Origin: JAHEKD01 sp965215945
Lineage (GTDB): Bacteria > Pseudomonadota > Gammaproteobacteria > Arenicellales > JAHEKD01
Length of the DNA stretch: 64,000 nt
NCBI GenBank assembly: GCA_965215945.1
Contig: CBDCFC010000051.1
Location: forward strand, 103,528 to 167,527
Direction of reading: 5' to 3'
In this document: positions 52,994 to 60,260 of the stretch, in pieces
Layout: each line of letters starts with the position of its first letter
Position numbering within the stretch: position 1 is the stretch's first letter
Translations under genes and position numbers: made by a program
Notes under the pieces: generated by a model
Databases searched by the model: none
What the model was told of the DNA's origin: nothing
The model's input: the letters and a program-made list of their open reading frames with translations, nothing else

Positions 52994-54232
52994 TTAAGTG
53001 ATAAACCTCTTAGAGAGATGAGAGGGTACAACAGGGCAGAACTGTTCAGGTTTCTTGAAAAATAAACGCCTATTTCGGCCAATCATACGGTAAATTAAAT
53101 TAGTCATTCGATTGGGAAATTTATCGATAACTAAACCGATGACACTCCACACGCCGCCCAATTCAAGCATGATTTTTGCTACAGCATCACTTTCAGTGTA
53201 GAAATTCTTGTTTGCGTCTTCAAGGACAAATGTTGTAAGCGTATTGTCAGATCCCACAGTTGCTATATTCAAAGCTTTTTGAGAATCTTGTAATGGCTTA
53301 AATTTAAAGTCACCATATTGGTCTTCAGATAACACGAATTTAACCACGTTGTGGCATAAACCACAGTGACCGTCATAGTAAATAATGAATTTCTTACGGG
53401 TCTTTGGCTTTACCCAATTTGGATCAAAAGTGAGAAAGTGAATCAGCAGCATTGGGAAGGTTAAATCTGCGAAATTCAAGAAGATTAAAAATCCGATTTG
53501 GACAATCAGCATCATTGTCCACATTATCGGACGTAGCTTCCGAAATAAGGCTAGGGGCGCGAATAATAGCTCGACATATAAAATACCCCAGGTGAGTAAC
53601 TTCAGAAAAACCGAAGGTAGCAGTAACAGCCATTCCCGTAATAAATGATCACGCGCTAAAGGATTGTTCAGAACGTATTGAACTGCATCTCCTTGCAACC
53701 AGGAAGAACTGAGTAACTTAGTATATCCGCTATAAGAGTAGGCAAAGGAGAGAACGATCCAAGCGGCCATCCAGAGGTGATTCGGCAACCTCCAACTAAA
53801 GTTAATCCCATGTTTTTGAGATGATAATGACCAGCAGGGATGTGCTGGTGTGAAAACATGAAAAATTAACATCCAACCGACCAATGGTAAACTTGGGTTG
53901 GCAATTAGGGGGTTGCGTTGAAAGAACCAGCTTAATATCACAGCAATTACAACGGAAGCTATTTTATCTTTTTGTCCTAATGCAAAACATATGGATGCGA
54001 TAAAACCAAAAGTACACAGACTGACCACCATAAATGGCGAATCACAATAAGCCAGTACGTTGGGCACGATGTTCATTAGCGGGCTTGAACTTGTTTGATT
54101 TAACAAACCCTGGTCAGAAAATAGCTCTACAACCCATGGCAGTAAATGTAAAAAGTGAATAGCCAGATATGAACCAAGCAAACATCGAAATAGGCTGTAA
54201 GCCGCACCGGTAAAATATAATCGATCACCCAC
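52994..54232 (-). CDS. HTTM domain fused to DCC1-like thiol oxidoreductase domain
   Basis: A 412-aa membrane protein. Residues about 1-275 hold eight or so hydrophobic helices with the HTTM pattern (vitamin K-carboxylase-like), and residues about 280-412 form a DCC1/DUF393 domain with the CxxC motif YYDGHCGLCHNVVKF (C293, C296 approximately). It may couple a membrane quinone reaction with disulfide chemistry. It overlaps the gene upstream by 8 bases and is last of a four- or five-gene minus-strand set. Confidence 0.82.
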   Translation of the reverse strand: MGDRLYFTGAAYSLFRCLLGSYLAIHFLHLLPWVVELFSDQGLLNQTSSSPLMNIVPNVLAYCDSPFMVVSLCTFGFIASICFALGQKDKIASVVIAVILSWFFQRNPLIANPSLPLVGWMLIFHVFTPAHPCWSLSSQKHGINFSWRLPNHLWMAAWIVLSFAYSYSGYTKLLSSSWLQGDAVQYVLNNPLARDHLLREWLLLLPSVFLKLLTWGILYVELLFAPLALFRKLRPIMWTMMLIVQIGFLIFLNFADLTFPMLLIHFLTFDPNWVKPKTRKKFIIYYDGHCGLCHNVVKFVLSEDQYGDFKFKPLQDSQKALNIATVGSDNTLTTFVLEDANKNFYTESDAVAKIMLELGGVWSVIGLVIDKFPNRMTNLIYRMIGRNRRLFFKKPEQFCPVVPSHLSKRFIT

Positions 54233-54722
54233 AATACATCTCTAATAGTTTTGGCAAGTCAGTTCTCTGTTTTTTCGTTTGTTGCTGAACTTCAATAGTG
54301 ACTTTTATTAATTTCCTGTTTGTTCGATTAATATTTAATTCATCTAGTAACCTTGTCGATTTGCAGAACCCATTCTGAGTGACGTTATCAAACATAGGTT
54401 TAGTATAAGGGCTGGTGATTAATAGCGGCCCGTAGGAAAAAATGGCTCCGTAAACGTTTCTGCGGTTATATGGTCCTTTAAGCTTTTTGTACAGAGAGTG
54501 AGAAATTTCGTGAGATTCTAATAACCCGTCATTCCATGTGAGATGAATAAAAAATTTGGATGAAAAGGTTTCATAACCGTTATGGGAGGTAAAAACCTTC
54601 ATGGACGGTGAAATATTTAGTGCCGTACCCACAGCGCTTACTGCCTCTAACCCAAATAAATCTGCGATGGGTCTAAATGTTCCAAGAGTAATTAAAAACA
54701 GGGATATAAATATCTTTTTCAT
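54225..54722 (-). CDS. Hypothetical secreted protein linked to HTTM gene
   Basis: A 165-aa protein with a signal peptide (about 1-18). Segments NISPSMKVFTSHNGYETFSSKF and NDGLLESHEISHSLYKKLKGPYNRRNVYGAIFSYGP suggest a small, beta-rich periplasmic domain. No family is recognised. It overlaps the HTTM gene by 8 bases and lies 5 bases downstream of the sterol-desaturase-like gene, so all are cotranscribed. Confidence 0.7.
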   Translation of the reverse strand: MKKIFISLFLITLGTFRPIADLFGLEAVSAVGTALNISPSMKVFTSHNGYETFSSKFFIHLTWNDGLLESHEISHSLYKKLKGPYNRRNVYGAIFSYGPLLITSPYTKPMFDNVTQNGFCKSTRLLDELNINRTNRKLIKVTIEVQQQTKKQRTDLPKLLEMYCG

Positions 54723-54727
54723 AGGTT

Positions 54728-55447
54728 TTAAGATGTTGGTTGTTTTCCGAATAACATTCTGAGTAGTTGACGTTCCTTTTGACCGGAATAGCCAACTAAT
54801 TTCGGGCTTACCCTGGGGTTATGAAATGTGCCAAACAAAATATCCCACAAAGGCAAATCGGAATAATTGTATTTATGCAAACCCCTTTGATGATGTACGC
54901 GATGGCTTTCCGGGCGCTGAAAAAGAAATCCCAGCCAATATGGGGTCTTGATGTTGCAGTGATAAAAAAGTTCCGCCAAACCAGTGAGTGTCACGGCCAG
55001 TGCGGCTGCTTGTGCCGGTAAACTCAGCAGGCTGTAAAGAATAAAACTCGACAAAAGTCCGTTTGCAAAGATTTCAAATGGATGCTTGTAGAAACTGGTG
55101 ACAACTTCCAGACGACTGGCACTATGATGAACCTGATGCATCCATCTCCATAGCAATGGGATTTCGTGCCGTGCTCTATGCCACCAATAATAAATAAATG
55201 TGATCAAGATATAACCGATGGCCGCGGCCAGGTAGTTGTTTTCGATGTCGAGCTCGAAGATAGACAAGTGAGGCAGCCATTTATCCCACGTTTGTGCAGC
55301 TAAAAAACTGATCGAAGCCTGCACACAGTTAAGCAAAACAGCTCTGAGCCACCATCCTTTCACATTCGCAAGCTTTGATGCTGGAGATATCCTTTCGCAG
55401 ATGAACAGCATACCTGCGGCAAAAATGATTATAAAAAAAATTTCCAT
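54728..55447 (-). CDS. Sterol desaturase/fatty acid hydroxylase family protein
   Basis: A 239-aa membrane di-iron oxygenase. The eight-histidine pattern is clear: HRARH (about 89-93), HQVHH (about 104-108), and HRVHHQ (about 181-186), with one more His in FYHCN. About four hydrophobic helices. It could hydroxylate a lipid; the substrate is unknown. It clusters with the HTTM gene and two small membrane-type genes. Confidence 0.86.
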   Translation of the reverse strand: MEIFFIIIFAAGMLFICERISPASKLANVKGWWLRAVLLNCVQASISFLAAQTWDKWLPHLSIFELDIENNYLAAAIGYILITFIYYWWHRARHEIPLLWRWMHQVHHSASRLEVVTSFYKHPFEIFANGLLSSFILYSLLSLPAQAAALAVTLTGLAELFYHCNIKTPYWLGFLFQRPESHRVHHQRGLHKYNYSDLPLWDILFGTFHNPRVSPKLVGYSGQKERQLLRMLFGKQPTS

Positions 55448-55464
55448 TGTCTTGTTCCAGGCAA

Positions 55465-55704
55465 TTAATGGATAAGTAATAAAAGCATTCTTGTTGAAAT
55501 ACTTTGGTCTTCTTTAACTGCTTTGTTTTTAGTCCTTATATATTTAATGTTCATATATTTTTTTAACTTTGCTGCTTTTATTCTTTGGGTGATGGATTGG
55601 CTCCGTAAAGTTTTCACATCCCAGCTTAAGTTTTTATCCGCAGCTTCGGTTGTAGTGAAAAAAAAGCTGATGACCATGGCCATAATTAGTGATTTAAATT
55701 TCAT
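55465..55704 (-). CDS. Small exported basic protein, hypothetical
   Basis: A 79-aa frame from ATG at 55704, which has AAAGGAAAG in front; the longer frame to 55788 would overlap the upstream gene. It has a signal peptide (about 1-22, ending TTEAA) and a mature part rich in Lys, Arg and Ile. No known family. The start overlaps the end of the upstream small membrane protein by 11 bases. Confidence 0.6.
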   Translation of the reverse strand: MKFKSLIMAMVISFFFTTTEAADKNLSWDVKTLRSQSITQRIKAAKLKKYMNIKYIRTKNKAVKEDQSISTRMLLLLIH

Positions 55705-55987
55705 TTTTCTTTCCTTTATTCTTGTGTTCTGCGATTGTTTTTGAACCGAAATAGTCGTTAACAAAACTGAAAAGAATACCCCCGCCAATCATTGTTATTC
55801 CGGTTGCTACAGTTCTGTGAGCAATTTCGTAGCCGACATAATCCCAGATTGCAAAAATAATCATAAACACGGAAATAACGATTGAACTGGCCACAATCGA
55901 AAATAGAAATTTGTTGACAGCGGTTCGGTTTATTAAGCCAATCTTTATTCGTTTTTCGTTGGTATTTTTTTCTTCGTTCCAAGTCAT
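55694..55987 (-). CDS. Small two-helix membrane protein, hypothetical
   Basis: A 97-aa frame from ATG at 55987, preceded by AGGAG. An N-terminal charged segment (TWNEEKNTNEKR) leads to two hydrophobic helices (about 25-50 and about 60-80, with GITMIGGGILFSFV). No known family. It is the first gene of the HTTM/sterol-desaturase operon and is divergent from the XRE regulator. Confidence 0.62.
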   Translation of the reverse strand: MTWNEEKNTNEKRIKIGLINRTAVNKFLFSIVASSIVISVFMIIFAIWDYVGYEIAHRTVATGITMIGGGILFSFVNDYFGSKTIAEHKNKGKKNEI

Positions 55988-56022
55988 TTGTATGCTCCTA
56001 TGTTTAGTTATTATAATATGGT

Positions 56023-56090
56023 TGATACACAAGGGATTTTATTTTGATACAATAACTAAAATGTTTATTAATATAATCCATAAAGTATCA
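56023..56090. promoter_or_regulatory. Divergent promoter region with TGATAC half-sites
   Basis: Between the divergent genes are three copies of TGATAC: direct copies at 56023 and 56045 (22 bases apart, two helical turns) and an inverted copy GTATCA at 56085. TATAAT occurs at 56072 on the plus strand, at a fitting distance from the regulator start. The likely user is the adjacent XRE regulator. Inferred from layout only. Confidence 0.5.
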
Positions 56091-56119
56091 TAATATGATG
56101 CTTTATCTTAGAGATAACC

Positions 56120-56875
56120 ATGGCGCAGGCCGCATCACTGATTAAAACCTTAAAGAAAGCCTTGAAAGCGCAGGGTAAAACCTATATGGACGTTGCCGAG
56201 GTACTTAATTTATCGGAGCCGAGTATTAAACGAATGTTTGCAGCGGAGCACATTACTTTAAAACGCTTGGACAAGATATGCGAGATGTTGAATTTGGAGT
56301 TGTCCGAACTGGTGCTGTTAATGCAGGAGCAGAGCAATTTAATCAATCAGCTTAGTGAGCAACAAGAAAGGGAAATAGTTTCGGATATACGGCTTTTTCT
56401 AGTGGCCGTATCAAGTCTTAATCGTTGGGGATTTGGGGATATACTCAAAACCTATCGGTTTACCGAGTCTAATCTCCGGCAATACCTTAAGCGATTGGAA
56501 AAATTGAGAATTTTAAGCCTGCTGCCTGGTAACCGGATAAAGGTATTAGTCAGCCGTAATTTTTCCTGGATACCGGATGGTCCGATTCAGAATTTTTTTC
56601 ATCAAAAAATTCAAAATGAATTTTTTAATTCCAGCTTTGATCAAAAAGGTGAAAAACTGAACGTCATTACAGGTATGTTGTCCAGCGGTTCCAATGCAGT
56701 GTTGCAGAAAAGAATTGAAAGGCTGGCCGGCGAATTCAATGATTTGGAGAAAGAGGACGCCAGGTTATCTATAGACAGGCGATACGGCACCACATTGGTG
56801 ATGGCAATACGTCCCTGGGAGTTGCAAGCGTTTGAAGAATTACGCCGTGAGGGCATGAGCAAAGATTTCAAGTAA
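56120..56875 (+). CDS. XRE family transcriptional regulator
   Basis: A 251-aa protein with an N-terminal helix-turn-helix (about 8-62: YMDVAEVLNLSEPSIKRMFA, LKRLDKICEMLN) and a long alpha-helical C-terminal region (about 85-250, with a winged-helix-like FGDILKTYRFTESNLRQYLKRLEKL). It is transcribed away from the small membrane gene and probably binds the TGATAC region between them. The ligand is unknown. Confidence 0.85.
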   Translation: MAQAASLIKTLKKALKAQGKTYMDVAEVLNLSEPSIKRMFAAEHITLKRLDKICEMLNLELSELVLLMQEQSNLINQLSEQQEREIVSDIRLFLVAVSSLNRWGFGDILKTYRFTESNLRQYLKRLEKLRILSLLPGNRIKVLVSRNFSWIPDGPIQNFFHQKIQNEFFNSSFDQKGEKLNVITGMLSSGSNAVLQKRIERLAGEFNDLEKEDARLSIDRRYGTTLVMAIRPWELQAFEELRREGMSKDFK

Positions 56876-56939
56876 AATAATACACAATCAAATGACTTGA
56901 CATTGTCATCCCAAAGCTTAAGATTTGTGTCCCTTCCCT

Positions 56940-57016
56940 GGCTATGTAGCTCAGTTGGTTAGAGCACATCACTCATAATGATGGGGTCGGTAGTTCGAAT
57001 CTACCCATAGCCACCA
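56940..57016 (+). tRNA. tRNA-Met (anticodon CAT, elongator type)
   Basis: A 77-base cloverleaf with encoded CCA: acceptor GGCTATG / CATAGCC, anticodon stem with loop CTCATAA, anticodon CAT at 56974-56976. It matches the elongator tRNA-Met of E. coli almost base for base in the left half. An Ile-type CAT tRNA is less likely. The gene content changes right after it. Confidence 0.95.
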
Positions 57017-57060
57017 TAAAATCAATGACTTACGTTATTATCTGTCTTGCTTTGTTTTCG

Positions 57061-57081
57061 TTGGGTCACCATTGGGTCACC
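57061..57081 (+). repeat. Two direct repeats of TTGGGTCACC
   Basis: Exact 10-base direct repeats at 57061-57070 and 57072-57081, separated by one base, 45 bases beyond the tRNA-Met end. They may be arm-type sites of a lost recombinase or a regulatory site. No tRNA 3'-end copy was found elsewhere in the window. Confidence 0.5.
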
Positions 57082-57181
57082 TTATGATCAAAATTTGTGT
57101 AAAATTGCACTTGAAATGAGTGCTGAGAAACGTCAATATATTAAGTTAATTCCCCCTGAGGTTTCGATCTCAGGGCGCACT

Positions 57182-57197
57182 GGCTCCGAGAGGAGCC
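57182..57197 (+). terminator. Terminator-like hairpin before NYN gene
   Basis: A 6-bp G/C-rich stem GGCTCC / GGAGCC with loop GAGA, followed by TTTGCCTTTT. It lies 12 bases before the GGAG ribosome site of the NYN gene, so it could end transcription from the tRNA side or shape the leader. Confidence 0.5.
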
Positions 57198-57221
57198 TTT
57201 GCCTTTTCTGGAGAATAAAAA

Positions 57222-57836
57222 ATTAGAACAGCAGTGTATATTGATGGCTTCAACTTTTACTATCTCGTAGTAAAAGGTACGCCCTATAAATGGACTGATC
57301 TTAAAGAACTATGTCAGGCAGTTCTCAGGCCAGAAAATAGGAATATTACCGCTATTCACTATTTCACCGCCAGGGTTTCAGATACACCAAGTGACCCGAA
57401 TAAATCAATTCGCCAGCAAACCTACCTTAGAGCTTTAAAAGCACATATCCCCGAGTTTCAAGTTCACTACGGTCATTTCATGCGAAATACTAAGCGTATG
57501 CCGCTAGCAGCTAATCCTAAAAAGTCTGCTCATGTGATTCAAACAGAGGAAAAAGGCTCAGATGTTAATCTGGCTGTTCATTTGCTAAATGATGCTTGGC
57601 TGGATAAATATGATTGTGGGGTGGTGATTTCGAATGATAGTGATTTAGCTCAGGCTATTAAGCTTTCAAGGCAACAAGGTAAAATTGTTGGCGTGGTGAC
57701 AAACCGAAAGCTTCCAACAGCCAAGTTAAAGGCAGAGGCAGATTTCTACCGCAGGATTAGTACAAGCCATCTTAAAAGATCAGCATTGCCTGAATTGATT
57801 CCTGGAACGAGAATTAGAAAACCTAGCAAGTGGTAA
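57222..57836 (+). CDS. NYN domain (LabA/DUF88-like) putative RNase
   Basis: A PIN-like NYN domain nuclease of about 204 aa. Acidic active-site candidates are in VYIDGFN (first Asp), GSDVNLAVHLL, and VVISNDSDLAQA. Most family members begin M-R-T-A-V-Y-I-D-G-F-N; here the frame reads ATT AGA ACA GCA GTG TAT, with a stop three codons before and GGAG eight bases upstream of the ATT. I therefore place the start at the rare codon ATT (57222); GTG at 57234 is the fallback. Its end overlaps the protease gene by 7 bases. Confidence 0.75.
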   Translation: MRTAVYIDGFNFYYLVVKGTPYKWTDLKELCQAVLRPENRNITAIHYFTARVSDTPSDPNKSIRQQTYLRALKAHIPEFQVHYGHFMRNTKRMPLAANPKKSAHVIQTEEKGSDVNLAVHLLNDAWLDKYDCGVVISNDSDLAQAIKLSRQQGKIVGVVTNRKLPTAKLKAEADFYRRISTSHLKRSALPELIPGTRIRKPSKW

Positions 57837-58615
57837 TAATTATATCCCCATCAGATGCTCTAAGGGAGAATTTGCAAGCTTATTCTGAAAATTTTTTCCT
57901 AGAAAACAGTGTTAGTTTTTTAGCTTGTGAAGAAATCACAGGTGCCAGAAAAAAATTCGTAGGTTCAGGAGTTCTTTTAAATTATAGGAATAGAGATTTG
58001 ATTTTAACTGCTAAGCATGTAGTTAGCGGCCCAATTAATGATCAATCAGGATTCAATATGTACTCGTCTGATTTCAGTAATTTAGAAAATAATACAATAA
58101 TGATTAGTTTGGAAGATGCTAATTTAAACAACCATGATCACTTAGATTTATCTGTGTTTATTTATTCTGGGCCTCAGTCTAGTTTAACAAACAGATGTTA
58201 CTCTTACTTTGATAAAAATGTATTACCTAAAAAAAATGATTCAGTAATTATCTATGGTTTTCCTAGTAGTAAAAACAAAGCTCCTCATGGCACAAAGAAA
58301 ATAAACGGAGAGGGTCAAATATTACAAGTCAAGAGTGTTGATTATGAAAATTCGAAATTAGTGATGGGTTACGATAGAAACCAGTTTATTAATGATGAAT
58401 TGGAAGATATTGAGTTACAAAGTTTACCAAAAGGAATGAGTGGCGGTGGGATATTTCTGGTTCCAAACAGCGCCAGGCTAGATCATACCGTTAATTTAAA
58501 GCCTTACTTGATTGGAATATTTACGAGATTAGATTTTGCGAAGAAAACGGCTCACGGAGTTCTGCTCTACAATAGTATTGATAATCTCTTAAATACTGGA
58601 TCAATAATATATTAG
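57830..58615 (+). CDS. Trypsin-like serine protease
   Basis: A 261-aa S1-type protease domain. The triad reads H63 (LTAKHVVSG), D106 (HDHLDLSVF) and S204 (KGMSGGGIF), with the GxSGG motif. There is no signal peptide, so it should act in the cytoplasm. It starts at GTG 57830 inside the NYN gene, which implies coupled expression. Cytoplasmic trypsin-like proteases next to nucleases occur in several anti-phage systems; a defence role here is an inference. The next 110 bases show nothing more. Confidence 0.82.
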   Translation: MVIIISPSDALRENLQAYSENFFLENSVSFLACEEITGARKKFVGSGVLLNYRNRDLILTAKHVVSGPINDQSGFNMYSSDFSNLENNTIMISLEDANLNNHDHLDLSVFIYSGPQSSLTNRCYSYFDKNVLPKKNDSVIIYGFPSSKNKAPHGTKKINGEGQILQVKSVDYENSKLVMGYDRNQFINDELEDIELQSLPKGMSGGGIFLVPNSARLDHTVNLKPYLIGIFTRLDFAKKTAHGVLLYNSIDNLLNTGSIIY

Positions 58616-58725
58616 CCCTCCCTGGCCAGCTACAGTCCGTTATATTTTACTCATGTGTCTTTTCACATAATTGGCTGACCAGTATATGAGCTTCCCGGAA
58701 CCTTCAATAGGTTTGACGTTCATGT

Positions 58726-59007
58726 TCATGATCGCAGCTCCTTTCGATCTTCATTACTTCGGTATCTAGTAAATTCCATTCCGACTCGAATAGCATCTTC
58801 GGGTGACATCCCTGTAATGATTCGTTTACCACGGTCAGAGCAGACTAAATCTTCAATAGGAATACTCCAGAGTACATGGCTGCCAATCGTGTGAAAAAAA
58901 GTTTCGTGTTCTCCAATAAAACTTTGACCAGCTACCAAATGGCGTGGGCCTTTTGTACGTTTTGGATAATCCTCCCATAAATCACCAGAACAGGGGAAAG
59001 TTTTCAT
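58726..59007 (-). CDS. Hypothetical island protein
   Basis: A 93-aa soluble frame starting 2 bases after the SH3-like gene stop. Segments GEHETFFHTIGSHVLWSIPIEDLVCSDRGKRIITG and SPEDAIRVGMEF look like a small folded domain, but I recognise no family. The tight spacing with the SH3-like gene suggests one operon of phage or plasmid type. Confidence 0.6.
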   Translation of the reverse strand: MKTFPCSGDLWEDYPKRTKGPRHLVAGQSFIGEHETFFHTIGSHVLWSIPIEDLVCSDRGKRIITGMSPEDAIRVGMEFTRYRSNEDRKELRS

Positions 59008-59009
59008 GA

Positions 59010-59591
59010 TTACACCCCCGAAAAGTTGAATGTCTGACCGCCAATAATAAGTCGTTGTATCGCTTCTACAGGGATAGAGCGGTAACCTTTAGTGTCCATG
59101 TCAAACACAGTCAGCAGGTTGTGCTGGGCTGGATTGTAGACTTTTCTGCCGCCTTGAAGATGTTTTCTCACACCCAACCTTGCGGTCATGGTACGAAGCT
59201 CTCCGGTTGAGCGTTTAATAAACTCCACAGAAAAGATTTTGCCGTCTGAAACCAGGTTTTTCAGGTTCCTACGATTAAATGGTACTGAGGCTTTATCTGT
59301 TTGGGCAGTTTCGTTATTCTTTGTTTTGCTGCCCTCTGTAGCCGATCTAGCTATAAGCGATTCCAAGGCGTTTATCGCCGTATTTACACCGTTATTTACT
59401 GTGTACCAGCCAGAAGGGTTAGCTGATTTCAATATTGCCTGAATGACAGTTTTCATTTCGTTGTCAGATAACTCTGAATTATTGACGTATTGAATTGCCT
59501 GATTCTTACCGCGCTCATTTTCGCCTTCGGAATGACCTCGAGGAATGCGTTTAAGATTACCAATAAGATTTGTATAATGCTCTGTAGCCAT
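59010..59591 (-). CDS. Phage-type protein with C-terminal SH3-like barrel domain
   Basis: A 193-aa protein with a charged, helical N-terminus and a C-terminal domain (about 110-193: KIFSVEFIKRSTGELRTMTARLGVRKHLQGG, LLTVFDMDTKGYRSIPVEAI, in parts). This pattern, with F-x-K-K/R-x-x-G-x-x-R-x-M and LTVFDM, occurs in tailed-phage and plasmid proteins annotated as SH3-barrel proteins of unknown function. It marks the segment as mobile DNA. Confidence 0.65.
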   Translation of the reverse strand: MATEHYTNLIGNLKRIPRGHSEGENERGKNQAIQYVNNSELSDNEMKTVIQAILKSANPSGWYTVNNGVNTAINALESLIARSATEGSKTKNNETAQTDKASVPFNRRNLKNLVSDGKIFSVEFIKRSTGELRTMTARLGVRKHLQGGRKVYNPAQHNLLTVFDMDTKGYRSIPVEAIQRLIIGGQTFNFSGV

Positions 59592-59718
59592 GCTGTTAAC
59601 TCCAGTAAGTTAATGGTTTGGTTAGTAGCTTGTCGGGGTTGCCGCCCCTTCAAGCTATGAATTAAGCTTATATAAATATAATTATCATGTCAACAATTAA
59701 ATTTATATAAAAATAAAT

Positions 59719-59922
59719 ATGATAAAATTCATTGGCATGAAATCAAAGAAAACTAAAAAGCGGGGTCGACCAGTTGGTTACTCAGTTCAAAATCCTTATA
59801 ACCAGACTTTGCCTGTGAAAGTTTCTGAAACTCAACTAAGCAACTACAAAGCTGCGGCAGAGAAATCTGGCAATACGTTTAGTGCTTGGGTGAGGGGTGT
59901 GTTGGATAAGGCAAGTAAGTGA
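59719..59922 (+). CDS. Small RHH-like DNA-binding protein
   Basis: A 67-aa protein: basic N-terminus with an AT-hook-like KKRGRPVGY, then LPVKVSETQLSNYKAAAEKSGNTFSAWVRGVLDKA (in parts), a ribbon-helix-helix pattern of strand and two helices. Such proteins are antitoxins, mobilisation or partition regulators. ATG at 59719 or 59737 may be the start. It diverges from the SH3-like gene across an A/T-rich promoter region (59592-59718). Confidence 0.65.
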   Translation: MIKFIGMKSKKTKKRGRPVGYSVQNPYNQTLPVKVSETQLSNYKAAAEKSGNTFSAWVRGVLDKASK

Positions 59923-60119
59923 TGAATGATACACATCAAAATACATTAGAGTTCTTTAGGCAAAGATATCAAGAACAAGATTTTTGTCGGGATAATCTTC
60001 GGGTTATGTGTGGACGAGTAAATATTTCAAGATGTTCTGAAAAACGGTATTTACACAATTGCCTAAAGCCACAGCAGTTGAACATATTGAATCCTTACTA
60101 CCTTCAGGCCAGAAATTGA
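59919..60119 (+). CDS. Short hypothetical ORF after RHH gene
   Basis: A 66-aa frame overlapping the RHH-like stop codon (GTGATG), rich in Asn, Gln, Arg and Cys. It has no recognisable domain. Position suggests an antitoxin-toxin or regulator partner, but the composition is not convincing and it may not be expressed. Confidence 0.3.
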   Translation: MMNDTHQNTLEFFRQRYQEQDFCRDNLRVMCGRVNISRCSEKRYLHNCLKPQQLNILNPYYLQARN

Positions 60120-60260
60120 ATTGGAAGAGGCTGCTTAATATCTGGTAACTTAGCACTTACCTTTATTGCACGCTTAGCTGCGATTTATCTATTTTTTCAT
60201 AAAAGATTAATTTACGAGTAAAATATATCACCCTATAACAACACAAACCATACAAACAAA

